A stretch of DNA of 64,000 nucleotides, taken from positions 496,001 to 560,000 of the forward strand of contig BRXU01000033.1 in NCBI GenBank assembly GCA_030267565.1, in the 5' to 3' direction. Under the pieces are notes generated by a model, which was given only the letters and a program-made list of their open reading frames with translations, did not search any database and was not told where the DNA came from. Shown here one piece after another: positions 10,734-21,700 of the stretch (position 1 is the first letter of the stretch; each line of letters begins with the position of its first letter). This DNA comes from Pleodorina starrii (taxonomy: Eukaryota; Chlorophyta; Chlorophyceae; Chlamydomonadales; Volvocaceae). The position numbers were made by a program, and so were the translations under genes.

Positions 10734-13700
10734 ATGTCGGAACGGACGCCTTTGCTGTCGGCGGACCATGGAAGGATGCCTCCAGTCATGCTCAATAGGA
10801 AGGCATCGGGCTGCGTGCTTAACACAGAGAACTGCTTTCTTTCGGACGGATCGAGCAAGAACAATCCCGAGCACCGCAAGGTATGTAGACTGGGAACTTT
10901 CGGCAGTCGTGGTGCCGAGACCAATTGTCTTGTGCTCTTGTCGCCTCTGCCGCTGCAGGTCCAGCGCAAGCTCCTTGCCGCCTGCATTCTATGCGTGCTG
11001 TTCATGATTGTAGAGGTGGTTGGAGGGTACCTGGCGCACAGGTGTGCTGAGCACACGCCGATGACCGCCGCCGTCTGAAGTGGCGCGGCTGCCTGCAGTT
11101 TTCCAGCCCGTGATAAACAATAAATATCAGTCACCACAGCTGGCATTTGTAACCGAAACAGGGCGTCCGGTATCCTCACGTCTTGTCCGCCTTGGCTCCG
11201 GAACCAATTTCCGTCTTCACCTCCCCTTCGTTTCGCAGTATCGCCATCCTTTCGGATGCTGCGCACATGCTATCGGACGTGGCGGGCTTCGCGGTGTCGC
11301 TGTTTGCGGCGTGGGCTGTCACCCGGAAGAGCCACTCGTCGTACTCGTTTGGATACCACCGCATCGAGATCCTGGGCGCGCTGGCGTCCGTGCTGGCCAT
11401 CTGGGCCGTCACAGGGGCCCTTCTGTACGAGGCGGTGATGCGCGTCATGTACCCGGAGCCGGTCGACGGAAAACGTGAGCAGCTGGCGGGGTCGAGGAGC
11501 TCGCAAGACGCCTGCGAAGCGCGCCCCATCGTGTGCGGGAAACCTGGCATGCGTTAAAGGGAATCGAGGCAGTGCGGGGATTTGGCGATGGGGATGTGCT
11601 TTAGTGGCAGGGTTGTCAGGACTGTTGCTGTTCGCGATGCATGGCGGTGGTTCTCAGTCCGGCGCCCGGCCTCACGAGCTGCGGCCGATAGCCCCCACCT
11701 GTGTCACCGACACCGCCGCTTCCCGTGTCACCCATCTCCGCACCCCCTGGTATTGATTGAGCACACCGGCATTTCCGACCGACTTTCCGCAAATACCGGC
11801 TTATGCTGCAATTCCGGTGCACTTTCACCAGGAAGCTTCGGAGGCATGCTTCTGTCGACATATTGCGGTTGTGACCCTCCGGACCTCTCCCAGCCCTTCC
11901 CCCAACCAACTCATGCCCAAACCAACGGACCCCTCCCAGCCCTTCCCTCCCGGCTCTCCTCCCCTCGGCTCCTCTCCCGACCTGCCTTCCTCCTCTCGCC
12001 CTGCCCCCCGCCCAGTGATGTTCCTGGTGGCCTGTGCCGGCATCGCCTTCAACGTGGTGATTGCGCTGGTGCTGGGGGAGCACCACGTGCATGGACCGGG
12101 AGGGGGACACTGCCACGACCACGACCATGGACACGACCATGGACATGGACACGGACATGGACACGGACATGGGCATGGGCACGGGCACACGCACGGGCAT
12201 GCCCACAGCCACGCGCGGGGCGCATGCGGCGAGCAGCAGCACATGCACAGCCACAGCGGCGACGGCAGCAGCGGAAGTGGGCGCAGCAGCTGCAGCGGCC
12301 ACTCGCACTCACACTCACACGGAGCGGCGGCTCCGCAAGCTGGCGGTGAGGGTCGGGTCGGGATCGAGATTGGGATGACGACCGAACTGCGCGCTTGGCC
12401 ACGTCAGGCCGCGAGGCCCTTGCCGGGAGAGGCGCCGGGAGAGGTGCATGAAAGCCGGGGCCAAGATGTGCGATCTCGTTGGAGATTGTTCAGCTTCGTT
12501 TGCAGCAGCTGTGGAGCCGTTGATTGTCTGGCCGTGCGCGTTTCATATACCGTGGCATGAAGTTAGGGCCTGCTCCCAACATGCGGGTGCTGCTCCCAAC
12601 ATGCGGGTGCTGCTCCCAACATGCGGGTGCTGCTCCCAACATGCGGGTGCTGCTCCCAACGTGCGGGTGCTGCTCCCAACATGCGGGTGCTGCTCCCAAC
12701 ATGCGGGTGCTGCTCCCAACGTGCGGGTGCTGCTCCCAACATGCGGGTGCTCTTCCTGCTGCTGCAGGCGGGGCGGGTGAGAGCTGCTGCATCATCACGG
12801 TGCCGCTGCCGCCAGCTGCACCACCCGGCACCGCGGCCGCCGGTGGACCCTCGGTTGGGGCTGTCGGCGCTGCGATCCCGGTTTCCGCTGTGATCAGGTC
12901 AGAGGGGGCTTGCGCCCGCGGCGTTCGGGCGCGGGGATTCACCGCAATGACATGACGGGACACGAGGGACGCACACCATCAAGCGAAATGCACACACACA
13001 CACAGTCACACACGCGGCCATTGGTCCCAATCGATTTAGACCACCCCAAACCGGTAGCATTCGGCTATTCTGTGAAGCCGTGCAGTGTACCGTGACAAAC
13101 CGAGCACCGGTGTCATGGCTGTGTTTCATGTAGGTCGCATGTGGACCTCAGCTTCACGGCTTCACAACCCATCGTGTGTTCCTGACTGCCGCTAGTCGCA
13201 GCAAGCGAAACCGACTCGCAGGGGGGCAGATTTCACGACGCCCGCCTGCGTTACTGCGCTGTACCGCTGCGCCCGCCGACCCGAAACCGCACTGCCGCCT
13301 TCCTTCCTTCCTTCCGTCGCTGCAGGGAGGGCGGCGGCCACGAGGTGGTGATGGCGCTGACCGCAACTGCTGCCGCGGCTGGCCCCGCACCTGCGGCGCT
13401 GCCCCAGCCCCAGCCTTGTTCGACCTCGCCCTTCGCCGCATCCGACCTGCAGGAACAGGGCCTCGGGGCGGATGGGCCCGGCGTCCCGGCCAACGGCGCG
13501 GCAGCGGCATCAGGCCACGACGGCGACGGCGAGGAGAGCGACGACAGCCACGATCACGGCCACGGCCACTGCCACGGGCACCATGGGCACCACAAGCACG
13601 TGCCCGGGGCCACTGCTGTGGCGGCGATGAAGGCGCCTGGCCCGGTGTCGGTGGGCGGCACTGCAGCCCATGTGCACAGCGACAGCGACGACCACGACCA

Positions 13701-14961
13701 CCACCACCACCACCATAAGCACGGCCACGACCATAAACACGGCCATGAGCACAGCCACGGCCATGGCCACAAACACGGCCACAGCCACGGGCATGGACAT
13801 GGACATGGCCACGGCCATGGTCATGGCCACAACCACGGCCACGAGCATGGTCACGGCCACAGCCATGGTCACGGCTCTTCAAACATCAATCTGCGCAGTG
13901 CCGTACTGCACGTGATTGGTGACTTGCTGCAAAGCATTGGCGTGGCGGCTGCGGGAGCGTTGATCTGGTGGAAGCAGGACGACCCGCGTTGGCAGGTGAG
14001 GTGGGGTGAGGTGGGGTGGGGTACGGTGAGGTGGGGTGGGGTGAGGTGAGGTGGGAAGGTTCGGGGCCCCGCGGATTTGCATCCCTGGGGTGCCCCGGGC
14101 CCGGGGCCTCTTGCCCGGGGCGGCCCTCGATAGTTGGTGCCTGCTAGTTGGGCGTGTGTGCGTGTGTGTGTGTGTGTGTTGGGGATGTTCCGCGAATGTT
14201 AACTTCTCCCCCTCCCCCTTCCCCTTCCCCGACGTGGCGCGACGCAGATCGCCGACCCCATCTGCACCTTTGTGTTTGCGCTGCTGGTGCTGCTCACCAC
14301 TCGGAACATCATTGCGGACATCACCCACACGCTCATGGAGCGCACTCCGCAGCATGTGAACCTAGCTAACGTGACGGCGGCCATGGCGGCGGTAGGTGGC
14401 GGCTGAGTCGGGTGGGAGCGGGGGTTGTTGCTTGTTGGGCACATACATAAACCGCAGCGGAGCGCTAAACATGTGTCAACCGCAGCGAGGCGGTGTTTTC
14501 CCGTTTGCCGCCTCCTCATTTGCGGGTGCCCACTACGGCCAGCTCCTTATCGGCAGTTCCTCTCTCGTGCCGCTCCTCTTGTGCGGTAATATCCTCCTGC
14601 ACGGTTAGCTCCTCCTGCACCGCCATATCCTCCTGCACGGCCGCAGATGGAGGGCATCCTGGATGTTCACGACCTGCACGTGTGGAACCTGTCCATGGGG
14701 CTGCCCATCCTGACCGCCCACGTGCACATCGCCGAGGCGGCGGATGCGGACGCCGTGCTGCGTCAGCTGGAGGCCTACGTGCGGAACAGCCTGGGCATCC
14801 AGCACTCCACCATCCAGATCTGCAACTACCAGGGGACGACACTGGCGGTGACGGCCACCACCAGCACCACCGCAGCGGTCGTCGCCGGCGACGGAGGCTG
14901 CGCGGGCGCTGGCGCTGGTGGTGGTGGTGCGGCGGGGCCGTCGGGCGAGCAGCGGGTCTGA
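10734..14961 (+). CDS. Zinc transporter, cation diffusion facilitator (MTP1/ZnT-type), long His loop
   Basis: Eight exons join in phase to 684 codons: 10734-10880, 10959-11041, 11239-11474, 12016-12345, 12768-12897, 13326-13995, 14248-14391 and 14647-14961. Six membrane segments are visible: [79 protein letters not shown]; a fifth around [12 protein letters not shown]; and a sixth in exon 7 ([18 protein letters not shown]). The metal site has HxxxD in helix 2 (H86-D90) and helix 5 (H504-D508), the Zn-type pattern of the family rather than the Mn-type DxxxD. The cytosolic tail (residues 580-684; [18 protein letters not shown]) is the usual CDF C-terminal domain. Between helices 4 and 5 lies a loop of about 315 residues with two histidine-rich blocks. 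The protein should move Zn2+ out of the cytosol by proton exchange, into vacuole or secretory vesicles. Start: first ATG, just before an LL-type N-terminal motif (TPLLSA). Confidence 0.92.
12565..12752 (+). repeat. 20-bp minisatellite, about nine copies
   Basis: Tandem copies of tgctcccaacatgcgggtgc lie in the fourth intron of the zinc-transporter gene. Copies vary only at one position (catg or cgtg), and the variants recur in a pattern. The tract ends about 15 bp before the next acceptor site at 12767. Open frames through it are by-products of the 20-bp periodicity. Confidence 0.93.
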
Positions 14962-16223
14962 GGGAGCCGTAGCTGAGCTGTAGCTCCTGTGGCGGCGGAT
15001 CGGGGGTTGGTGGGCATGGCAGCGTCGGCTCTTTAGCAGTTGTTGTTGCGGCGTCGCCTTGCGCTGCTACGGTAGCTAGGTCAGGTTCTAGGTCGGCGAC
15101 GGCTGCGTGGTGTGATATTGCTTCGGGGTCTCGGTAGTGCACTGCGCCCAGGTCCAGGTCCACTGTAGCCGTGTGGTGCAGTGCGCAGTGGCCGCGCCTC
15201 TTGAAAGAAGCGGGTCCGGAATGCAGTTGGGCGTATACGGTAGGAGAGATCTCCTAATGATGGCTTTAACAAATACTATGATCCTTCTCGAGATTCTAGT
15301 AGGAATTGGGTTTCGAAGCCGCTTTTACTCCCCTCCCTGGAGGCGTGTTCTGGATGCGCACTGTGGGTCGTCGCGCAACGCAATATCGCAATGTCGCGAA
15401 ACGGAACACCTCTGCAGCACCTCAGTTGGGTCCGCTGTCCGGGGCCCCGCCATCCTTCCACTCCATGCTCCTCCGCGGCGTCCGGGGCCTTTTAGCGCGC
15501 GTCCTTGAAAACTGCTAGCCGCGCCGATCTTTGTATTGGCGTGTGAGATTCCCAGGGCTGGAATGTGCCACGTCATGCGCGCCTGTTTCGGAGTCTTGAG
15601 TTATTTGCAGGCAGCGGCGGCAGCGGTGTAGGTCCCCGGGCGGGCGTCCGCTACGCCGCTGGAGCGGGGAAGGCGGCAAAGCGCGCGGACATAGAGGGAC
15701 AGAGTGTGGGTAGTTGGCTTAATCTCCGTGCAGGCGATGGATTGTGCCGTCGCGTGTGCTGAGTACAGTACTGTGGAGGTTCAGTGCCCGTTTGCATTTT
15801 GCAGGGCATCGATGCCTTGCTCTGTGCGGCTTTGTTAGCTGCATGATGGTTGATGTTGTGTGTCTCGGACGGTGTTTGAGTGCGCCATGCTTCTCCGATG
15901 CGGCAGATACCGTACGATCCGTGTGCTCACTTGATTACACTGCTGCTCAAAATCGTTCTGGCGCGGTGCGACGCTGGAGGGTGCAATGGCTCCCATGTGT
16001 CTGATCGGTAGGTGTGCGCGCGCTATTTTCGTGTTGGAGTGCCGGCGGTGCGCAGGTAAGATGCTGTGGAGGACTTGTTTTGCACATGGTGCTGTCGCAT
16101 CGACTCGTCTGCGTGCTGTGTGTCGATATAATAAATTAATAATTGGTAAGCTTGCGGGATGAGTGCGCCCATGGGTAATGGAAGTTCGCGCGTGCTTTGC
16201 GGTATGTTTTGGTCCACTACTTA
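14962..16223. other. Intergenic region, no gene seen
   Basis: This follows the zinc transporter stop codon. It contains short open frames without domain character and a locally AT-richer patch around 15240-15310. Nothing in it was recognised. Confidence 0.5.
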
Positions 16224-16506
16224 GGGTAAGCGCGGGTGTTTCCGTTCATGACGTGAACGACTGGTGACTGTTCGCTGAACGTTCACTGAATGTTCAGTGA
16301 ACATTCGTCAAAGCAGGTGCATTAAACGAAATGCCGGACCCGAGGAAATGAATTGTCTGAGGATGCACGGCCGGCCAATGCTTGTCGAGAAGCAGCAGCG
16401 CCTTGTCAAGATCCATGTTGACTTTATGCAGAACTAGCCGGCAGAGAAACTCATTCGGGAGTGCCGAATCATGATGAGGGATCGGACGACCGGTGCGCTT
16501 GTAGGT

Positions 16507-16530
16507 CGTACTATTTTGGGAAATAGTACG
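16507..16530. other. Perfect 10-bp inverted repeat (hairpin)
   Basis: CGTACTATTT and AAATAGTACG flank a four-base loop (TGGG). It lies inside the candidate inverted-repeat transposon. There is no T-run after it, so it is not a transcription terminator of a known kind. Confidence 0.9.
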
Positions 16531-17174
16531 GCACGCATGCTCCAGCGCTGTTCCCGCGCACCTAAACGGTATTCACATAACTGCTTGGCCTTGTATCGGT
16601 TCGGTATATGTGCTCCAGCAGCTTTGGTCATTTAGGCAGCTATTCATAAGTGGACATGACCACGCAATTCTCTGAGCTTTTACGCGTAGCACGGGATTGC
16701 ATTAAACAAGCAGATGACATCAAGGCCGTGCGTGATATAGAACTCTTCGAGCTCGCGCTCTTCGACCGCGCACACCATCCGCGACACCCCGCCCGTATCC
16801 ATGTATGAAGCCGGCCTGGAGCGATGCTAACTGCTTCCTTGCCAGCGCGCTACTCGCAGCGGCAACTTATGAAACGATTACAGTTTAGATACCGATGTTG
16901 ATTGCAGCCAATCTCCCCTGAAAAACTTGAATTTGCCAAACTTGCGTTTGTCGTGCACAAGGGGTCCGCAAAAGCTTCTTGCCGGGCCGCCTCTGTTGCA
17001 TATCCATTTAAAGCTATAAATTCTTAAATCAAAACGTACCAAGCATACAACGGGAGCTTGTTCTGGTCCACAATTGAGCGTCTCAACACAACAGTGTGCT
17101 CAATCACAAACAGCACTTCCAGAAAGTCACTGGCGCTAGCATCTATAAGCTTTTTGTGATATGGGCGATCAACG

Positions 17175-17410
17175 GGGATCTGGGCGGCCCCGGCGGCGAG
17201 GGGCCCGGCGGCGAGGGGCCGGGCGGTCCCGGCGACGGCGGCGAGAGGCTGGGCGGCCCCGGTGACGGCCGGGAGAGGCTGGGCGGCTCCGGTGACGGCG
17301 TGGAGGGGCTGGGCGGCCCCGGTGACGGCGGGGAGGGGCTGGGCGGCCCCGGTGACGGCAGGGAGGGGCTGGGCGGCCCCGGTGACGGCGGGGAGGGACC
17401 GGGCCGCGCA
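17175..17410. repeat. 30-bp GC-rich minisatellite, about eight copies
   Basis: Units of the form gggcggccccggtgacggcg plus ggaggggct repeat with small variations. The plus strand reads as [10 protein letters not shown] repeats and the minus strand as [11 protein letters not shown]. The latter resembles the hydroxyproline-rich spacers of algal cell-wall proteins, but no cell-wall domain flanks it and both strands are open, so it is annotated as repeat only. Confidence 0.9.
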
Positions 17411-17994
17411 GGTGACGCACTCGCGCCAGCCAGGGGCACCCACCACGGCCCCTGGCCAACCAACTCAGCGGCGCAGCCGACTGCGGGCCGCACTTAGCGA
17501 GAGCCACGCGAGAGGCGTCACACACCTCAACAAACCCCTACCAAGACCAGCTCTCACCCTCGCCTGGCCAGCCTACTCGCGCGCTCTCGAGTCTCTAGAG
17601 CTGCACACCAAAGAACGCCTCCGACCGCCCTCTACCCCTGGGGCAGGGGTCCAAAACAACGGGGAGGCACCACCGCAACCCAAAACTACGAGGCAAGGGA
17701 AAGCCCACCCCGGCCAGACACGGTCCCGCACTAAAACGAGCTACCTTGGGCTGAGTCCCCTCACCTAGCTCCAGAAAACATTTGGGGCGAGAACCACGGC
17801 GGGTCGCAGGACACCAAACTATGTTAGTCCGGTACGGAGCGACGAGCACTCAAAAGCACAAAAGGACATTGATTTCGCTTTGCTTGCAGTACAAGGGCCT
17901 GAACGGTGAACGGTAAACCTCACGGTGAGCGTTCAGTGCAGGTTCAGTGAACGTTCATTCTCCTTTCAGTGAACGAAGAAACCCGCGTTTACCC

Positions 17995-18761
17995 GAGGTA
18001 CTCTTTTGGTTGCTTCTCGCGTTTGGTTACCCCTCGCGTTTCCGCACTAACAACCAGCCACGCTGCGCTCTCAGATTCATTGTAACACGGATTCACAATT
18101 TGCCACAAGGTTTTCATTGGTGGGCGTCCAGGATTTGCACCGATCGTTTGAGCATAGGAGGCGTTGCCTCCCTCCTGCCACCTCCGTGCGTAATCTCAAT
18201 ACGATGTCCTTCCCAAGTGCGCAGATCCATTGTGTCTAACGGCGAAATAATTGTTGTCCTTAAGTACCAGAATCAAGCAGAAAGGCCCCCCTTGGCTGCT
18301 TGCCCTCGGAATGTCGGAATCTCGGATGCAAAGTTGCCCGCTGGCAAACCACTAACTGTAACAACCGAGCGCCGATCCTAGTTGACGCTAGCACTGCATG
18401 GAACACCCCATGGCGACTGAACAAATGTTACATGATGCAATTGGTTCTCGTCATTTTAAGTCGTCTCGTTCATTACAGTTTTAATACAAAGCTATGTACG
18501 AGCGCGGGAAGGAAGTTGCAAGAGAACCTGCAAGACGCTCATGCAGCTGACACGGCAATCTTAACTACTTAGTGCACTAGAGAGAGAAGAGGAGAACCGC
18601 TTCCCTACCCATAACTTTCAGAGGGCGTCGTCGTCACGTACAGTTAAAGCAGGACAGCTCTTTCAGTGCTGCCACTCCCACAGTGCCAACAATCCCAGTT
18701 TACACATGTTATGCTATGGTGACAACTAGCTCTCAGCTCAATTGCAGACGACTTTTTGGCA
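17995..18761. other. Intergenic region upstream of the TRAIP-like gene
   Basis: This is lower in GC than the flanking genes and has no long conserved frame. It probably contains the promoter and 5' leader of the RING gene that starts at 18762. No specific element was recognised. Confidence 0.5.
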
Positions 18762-21700
18762 ATGGACGGAGGGGAGCTGTTGGAGCTCCATTGCCCGATT
18801 TGCTATGGCGACCAAGGCGATTCTGGATATGCGACGCTTGTCTGTGGACACATCTTTCACGAAAAGTGTCTGACACAGTCGCTGCGCATCAAAAAGGAAT
18901 GCCCTAGCTGTCGGGTGAGCGTTTGCAAACTCAACCCATGTCCGCTATCTTGTTGAAATTCCCACAAAATTCGATGTCAACCTTACATCAAACCCCATGA
19001 CTTTTCCGCCACTCGCCTCTTCCTGGGACACCTCCGTTGCGCTCTGTGGTGTAGTGCCCCGCACGGCCCCTGGACACGGGCCGCCGCGACGCTGCCAGCC
19101 AACCCAAATGCCCATGCAAGACGGGCCAGCCGCTGCGTCTCTTCCACCTGCAGCGGCCCCGCAGCGGTGCAGACGCCGCCGGGTCGCCGGGCCGCGGCAT
19201 GGCTGGCGAAGGCGCTGACTCGGCGGTGGATGGCGCGGTGCCCGCTGCCGCGGAGCAGCGGGCGGCCCAGCGGGAGGCTCGGCTGCGAGAGGCACTTCAG
19301 GAGGAGCGCCAGCGTGCGGTGGAGCTCGAGGCGGAGCTGGAGAAGCAGCTGGCGGAAGTTGTCAAGGCGCAGGCAAGACACCGTCCCCGCTCCAGTCCGT
19401 CTCCGTCTCTCGGGGTGTATATGTTTGGGGGCGTGGGTCATGAAGGCGCGATGCTGCACGGGATCTGCGGGTCGGGCCTTGGTTGGCCGCGGGAAACTCC
19501 ACCGGGCCGTTTGCGGGTCAGTTTCGTGCGGACAGGCTCGCAGGCAGCGGGTCAGCCATTTATGGGGCTCCTGATATCATGGTGCGCAGGGAACTGGGCT
19601 AGCCAGAAAGCTGAGTGGGGAAATGAAGGGAAGGGAAGGAAAGGGAAGGCTCGGCCTCCAGCCTACCTTTCGCTGCCCGGAGTGGAGGCCGGCATGAAGG
19701 TGGCCGAATGCCAATGTGACCCGCTGGTCGGGTGAAGGCGTCGCCGCCGTTGCTGTGGCTGTGGCTGTGGCTGCCCTCACCCCCGGAACCCCCACCCTGC
19801 GATCACCTGCATTACTCATCCACCTCACGCCACGCACCCATCCATTCCGCGGCCCGCAGGAGAAGGCGGAGCGGCGCAAGCAGCGGCTGGCCTCCAACGA
19901 GAGGGAGCACCAGCTGGCGACCGCGAGGTGGGGGGGGGCGGGGAGGGAGGGAGGGAGGGAGATGGGAGTTGGTTGGGGTGGAGCTGGGTTGGAGCTGGGG
20001 CAGTGCGTGAGGCGGCTGAGCGGCTGAGAGGCTGAGGGGACATGTCCAGCCTAGGACACATCTTGCCTGTGGGCGCTTCACGCACAACAAAAACAACGAA
20101 AAAACAACAAACTCGCTTGCCAAACAAGGAATTGGGAAACGGGGATTGACCTTTCACGGTCGAGGCAATCGGCTCCATTTGGCGCTTTTCGGGATTCCTA
20201 ATCAGGCAACCGAGGCGCGGTGCCATGACGAAGACGATTTGCCTGTTGGACGTTACGTGGGGTCCAAATCCCACAACTGGAAACCGTTTGCTGGGCGACC
20301 TTTACGGATGACTTTAAACGATCCGTGCGTGCCTAAACAAGCAACTCGAGAATACCATGGGCAGAGCGGGTAGACGGTGCCGACGGTGCCGTTGACCGAC
20401 GTACGGACGTACCGACGTACCGGCCCGACCGTTTCGTTGCCCATGCCACTGAGCCACTGAGGCAACCGTCTTGGACAGGCTACCCAACCGCCTCAACTGC
20501 TTTTCCGTTGGTTCTGTTAGGCTGACGGAGGACAAGTCGCGGTTGGAGGCCCGGGAGCGGGAGCTCGGGGAGGAGCTCACCCGAGTACGGCAGGCACTGC
20601 ACGGCACGCGAATGGACCTGGTGCGTGCGTTTTCGTGTTGCGCACGTTGAGGAATTCCGTTTCGGGGCCCGTTGGTTGGGCATTGGTTACCCTGCCCATC
20701 CCGCCCATGCCCCCCGGGTGACCTTGCATGCCTCTGTGTGCCTCTGTGCATGTGCCCCCACGCACCCACCTGCCCACCCGCCCGCCTGCGTGCTTTCCGG
20801 TCGTCGCGCCCCGTGCTGTGCTGTGCTGTGCTGTGCCCCGTCCACCTTCCCGCCTGCGACCGCCTGCGACCGCCCTCCCTGCCGCCAGGATAAGGCCCGC
20901 GCGGCGGTGTACGAGCGGGACGACGCCGTGATGCGGCTGAAGCGGGAGGTGGCGATGCAGCGGGCGAGGGCGGGCGGGTCGGCGGCACTGCAGCCCCGGG
21001 AGATGGCGGAGCTGCTGGGGGAGCGAAAGGTAGGTGTGCCCGTGTGCGGGATGGACAGCGGGGGTGTGTATGTGCGTATGTGCGTGTATGTGTGTGTATG
21101 TGTGTGTTGGGGGAGTGAGTAGCTTCGATAGCAATGCGCCAATGCCTGAAGAGCCGCGACCCCGTGGTGACCCGGGGACTGTGCAGCGGGGTGAGGGAGT
21201 ACTGCGGAGGAACCGTTACACAGCGAAGCAATGTGGCGCAGACCGCACCGGTCGTACACTGTCGCAGCCAAAGGCAGAGCCCCCCTGGACCCCCCTGAAC
21301 CCCCAACCGGGAGGAGGAATCGGCTGTTTGTCCCCGTGCCCTCCGCCGCTGCCCCTACTCACGCCCTCCGCTTCTGCCCCCACGCTTCTGCCCCGTCACC
21401 ACCACCACCACCACCACCACCACCACCACCGCCGCCGCCACCTCGGCCTACAGGAGGACTGGCAGGCCGTGTACTCGATGAAGGTACGGCAGTGTACGGA
21501 AGGCAAACTACTGGTCTCAGGCGGCTTGGCCTTGAGGGAGCATCGGGAGTTGATCCATAGAAAATGTGGAGAATGTAGAGTTTTAGGGTTTTAGGATTTC
21601 TCTTTCCATCCCTTTCCCGCCCCGTGCCTGCCATCACTCTGACCGCCACGGCGCTCCGACCCCGCCGCAGCGTTCCTCTCTCCACCCATCTCTGCGCCTG

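Larger units (their letters stand above)
16224..17994. mobile_element. Candidate non-autonomous DNA transposon with imperfect terminal inverted repeats
   Basis: The left end starts GGGTAAGCGCGGGT, and the right end is ACCCGCGTTTACCC, its near reverse complement (GGGTAAACGCGGGT). The match extends inward through TTTCCGTTCA on the left and TGAACGAAGAAA on the right. Just inside both ends lie several copies of a near-palindrome GTTCAGTGAAC/GTTCACTGAAC (16268-16303 and 17928-17976), which would serve as subterminal binding sites. The interior has no transposase-like frame. It does have a perfect 10-bp-stem hairpin (16507-16530) and a 30-bp minisatellite (17175-17410). No clear target-site duplication was found, so superfamily is open. 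Confidence 0.5.

Noticed and set aside
12448..12955. [24 protein letters not shown] repeat protein
   Set aside because: It is the 20-bp intronic minisatellite read in three frames; the true exons of the transporter splice around it.
15230..15320. AT-richer patch with a short hydrophobic frame (TNTMILLEILVGIGF), possibly organelle-derived
   Set aside because: Too short to match to any plastid or mitochondrial gene from sequence reading alone.
17143..17493. Minus-strand [11 protein letters not shown] frame resembling a pherophorin-type spacer
   Set aside because: No flanking cell-wall domain, no splice context, and the other strand is equally open; explained by the 30-bp minisatellite.
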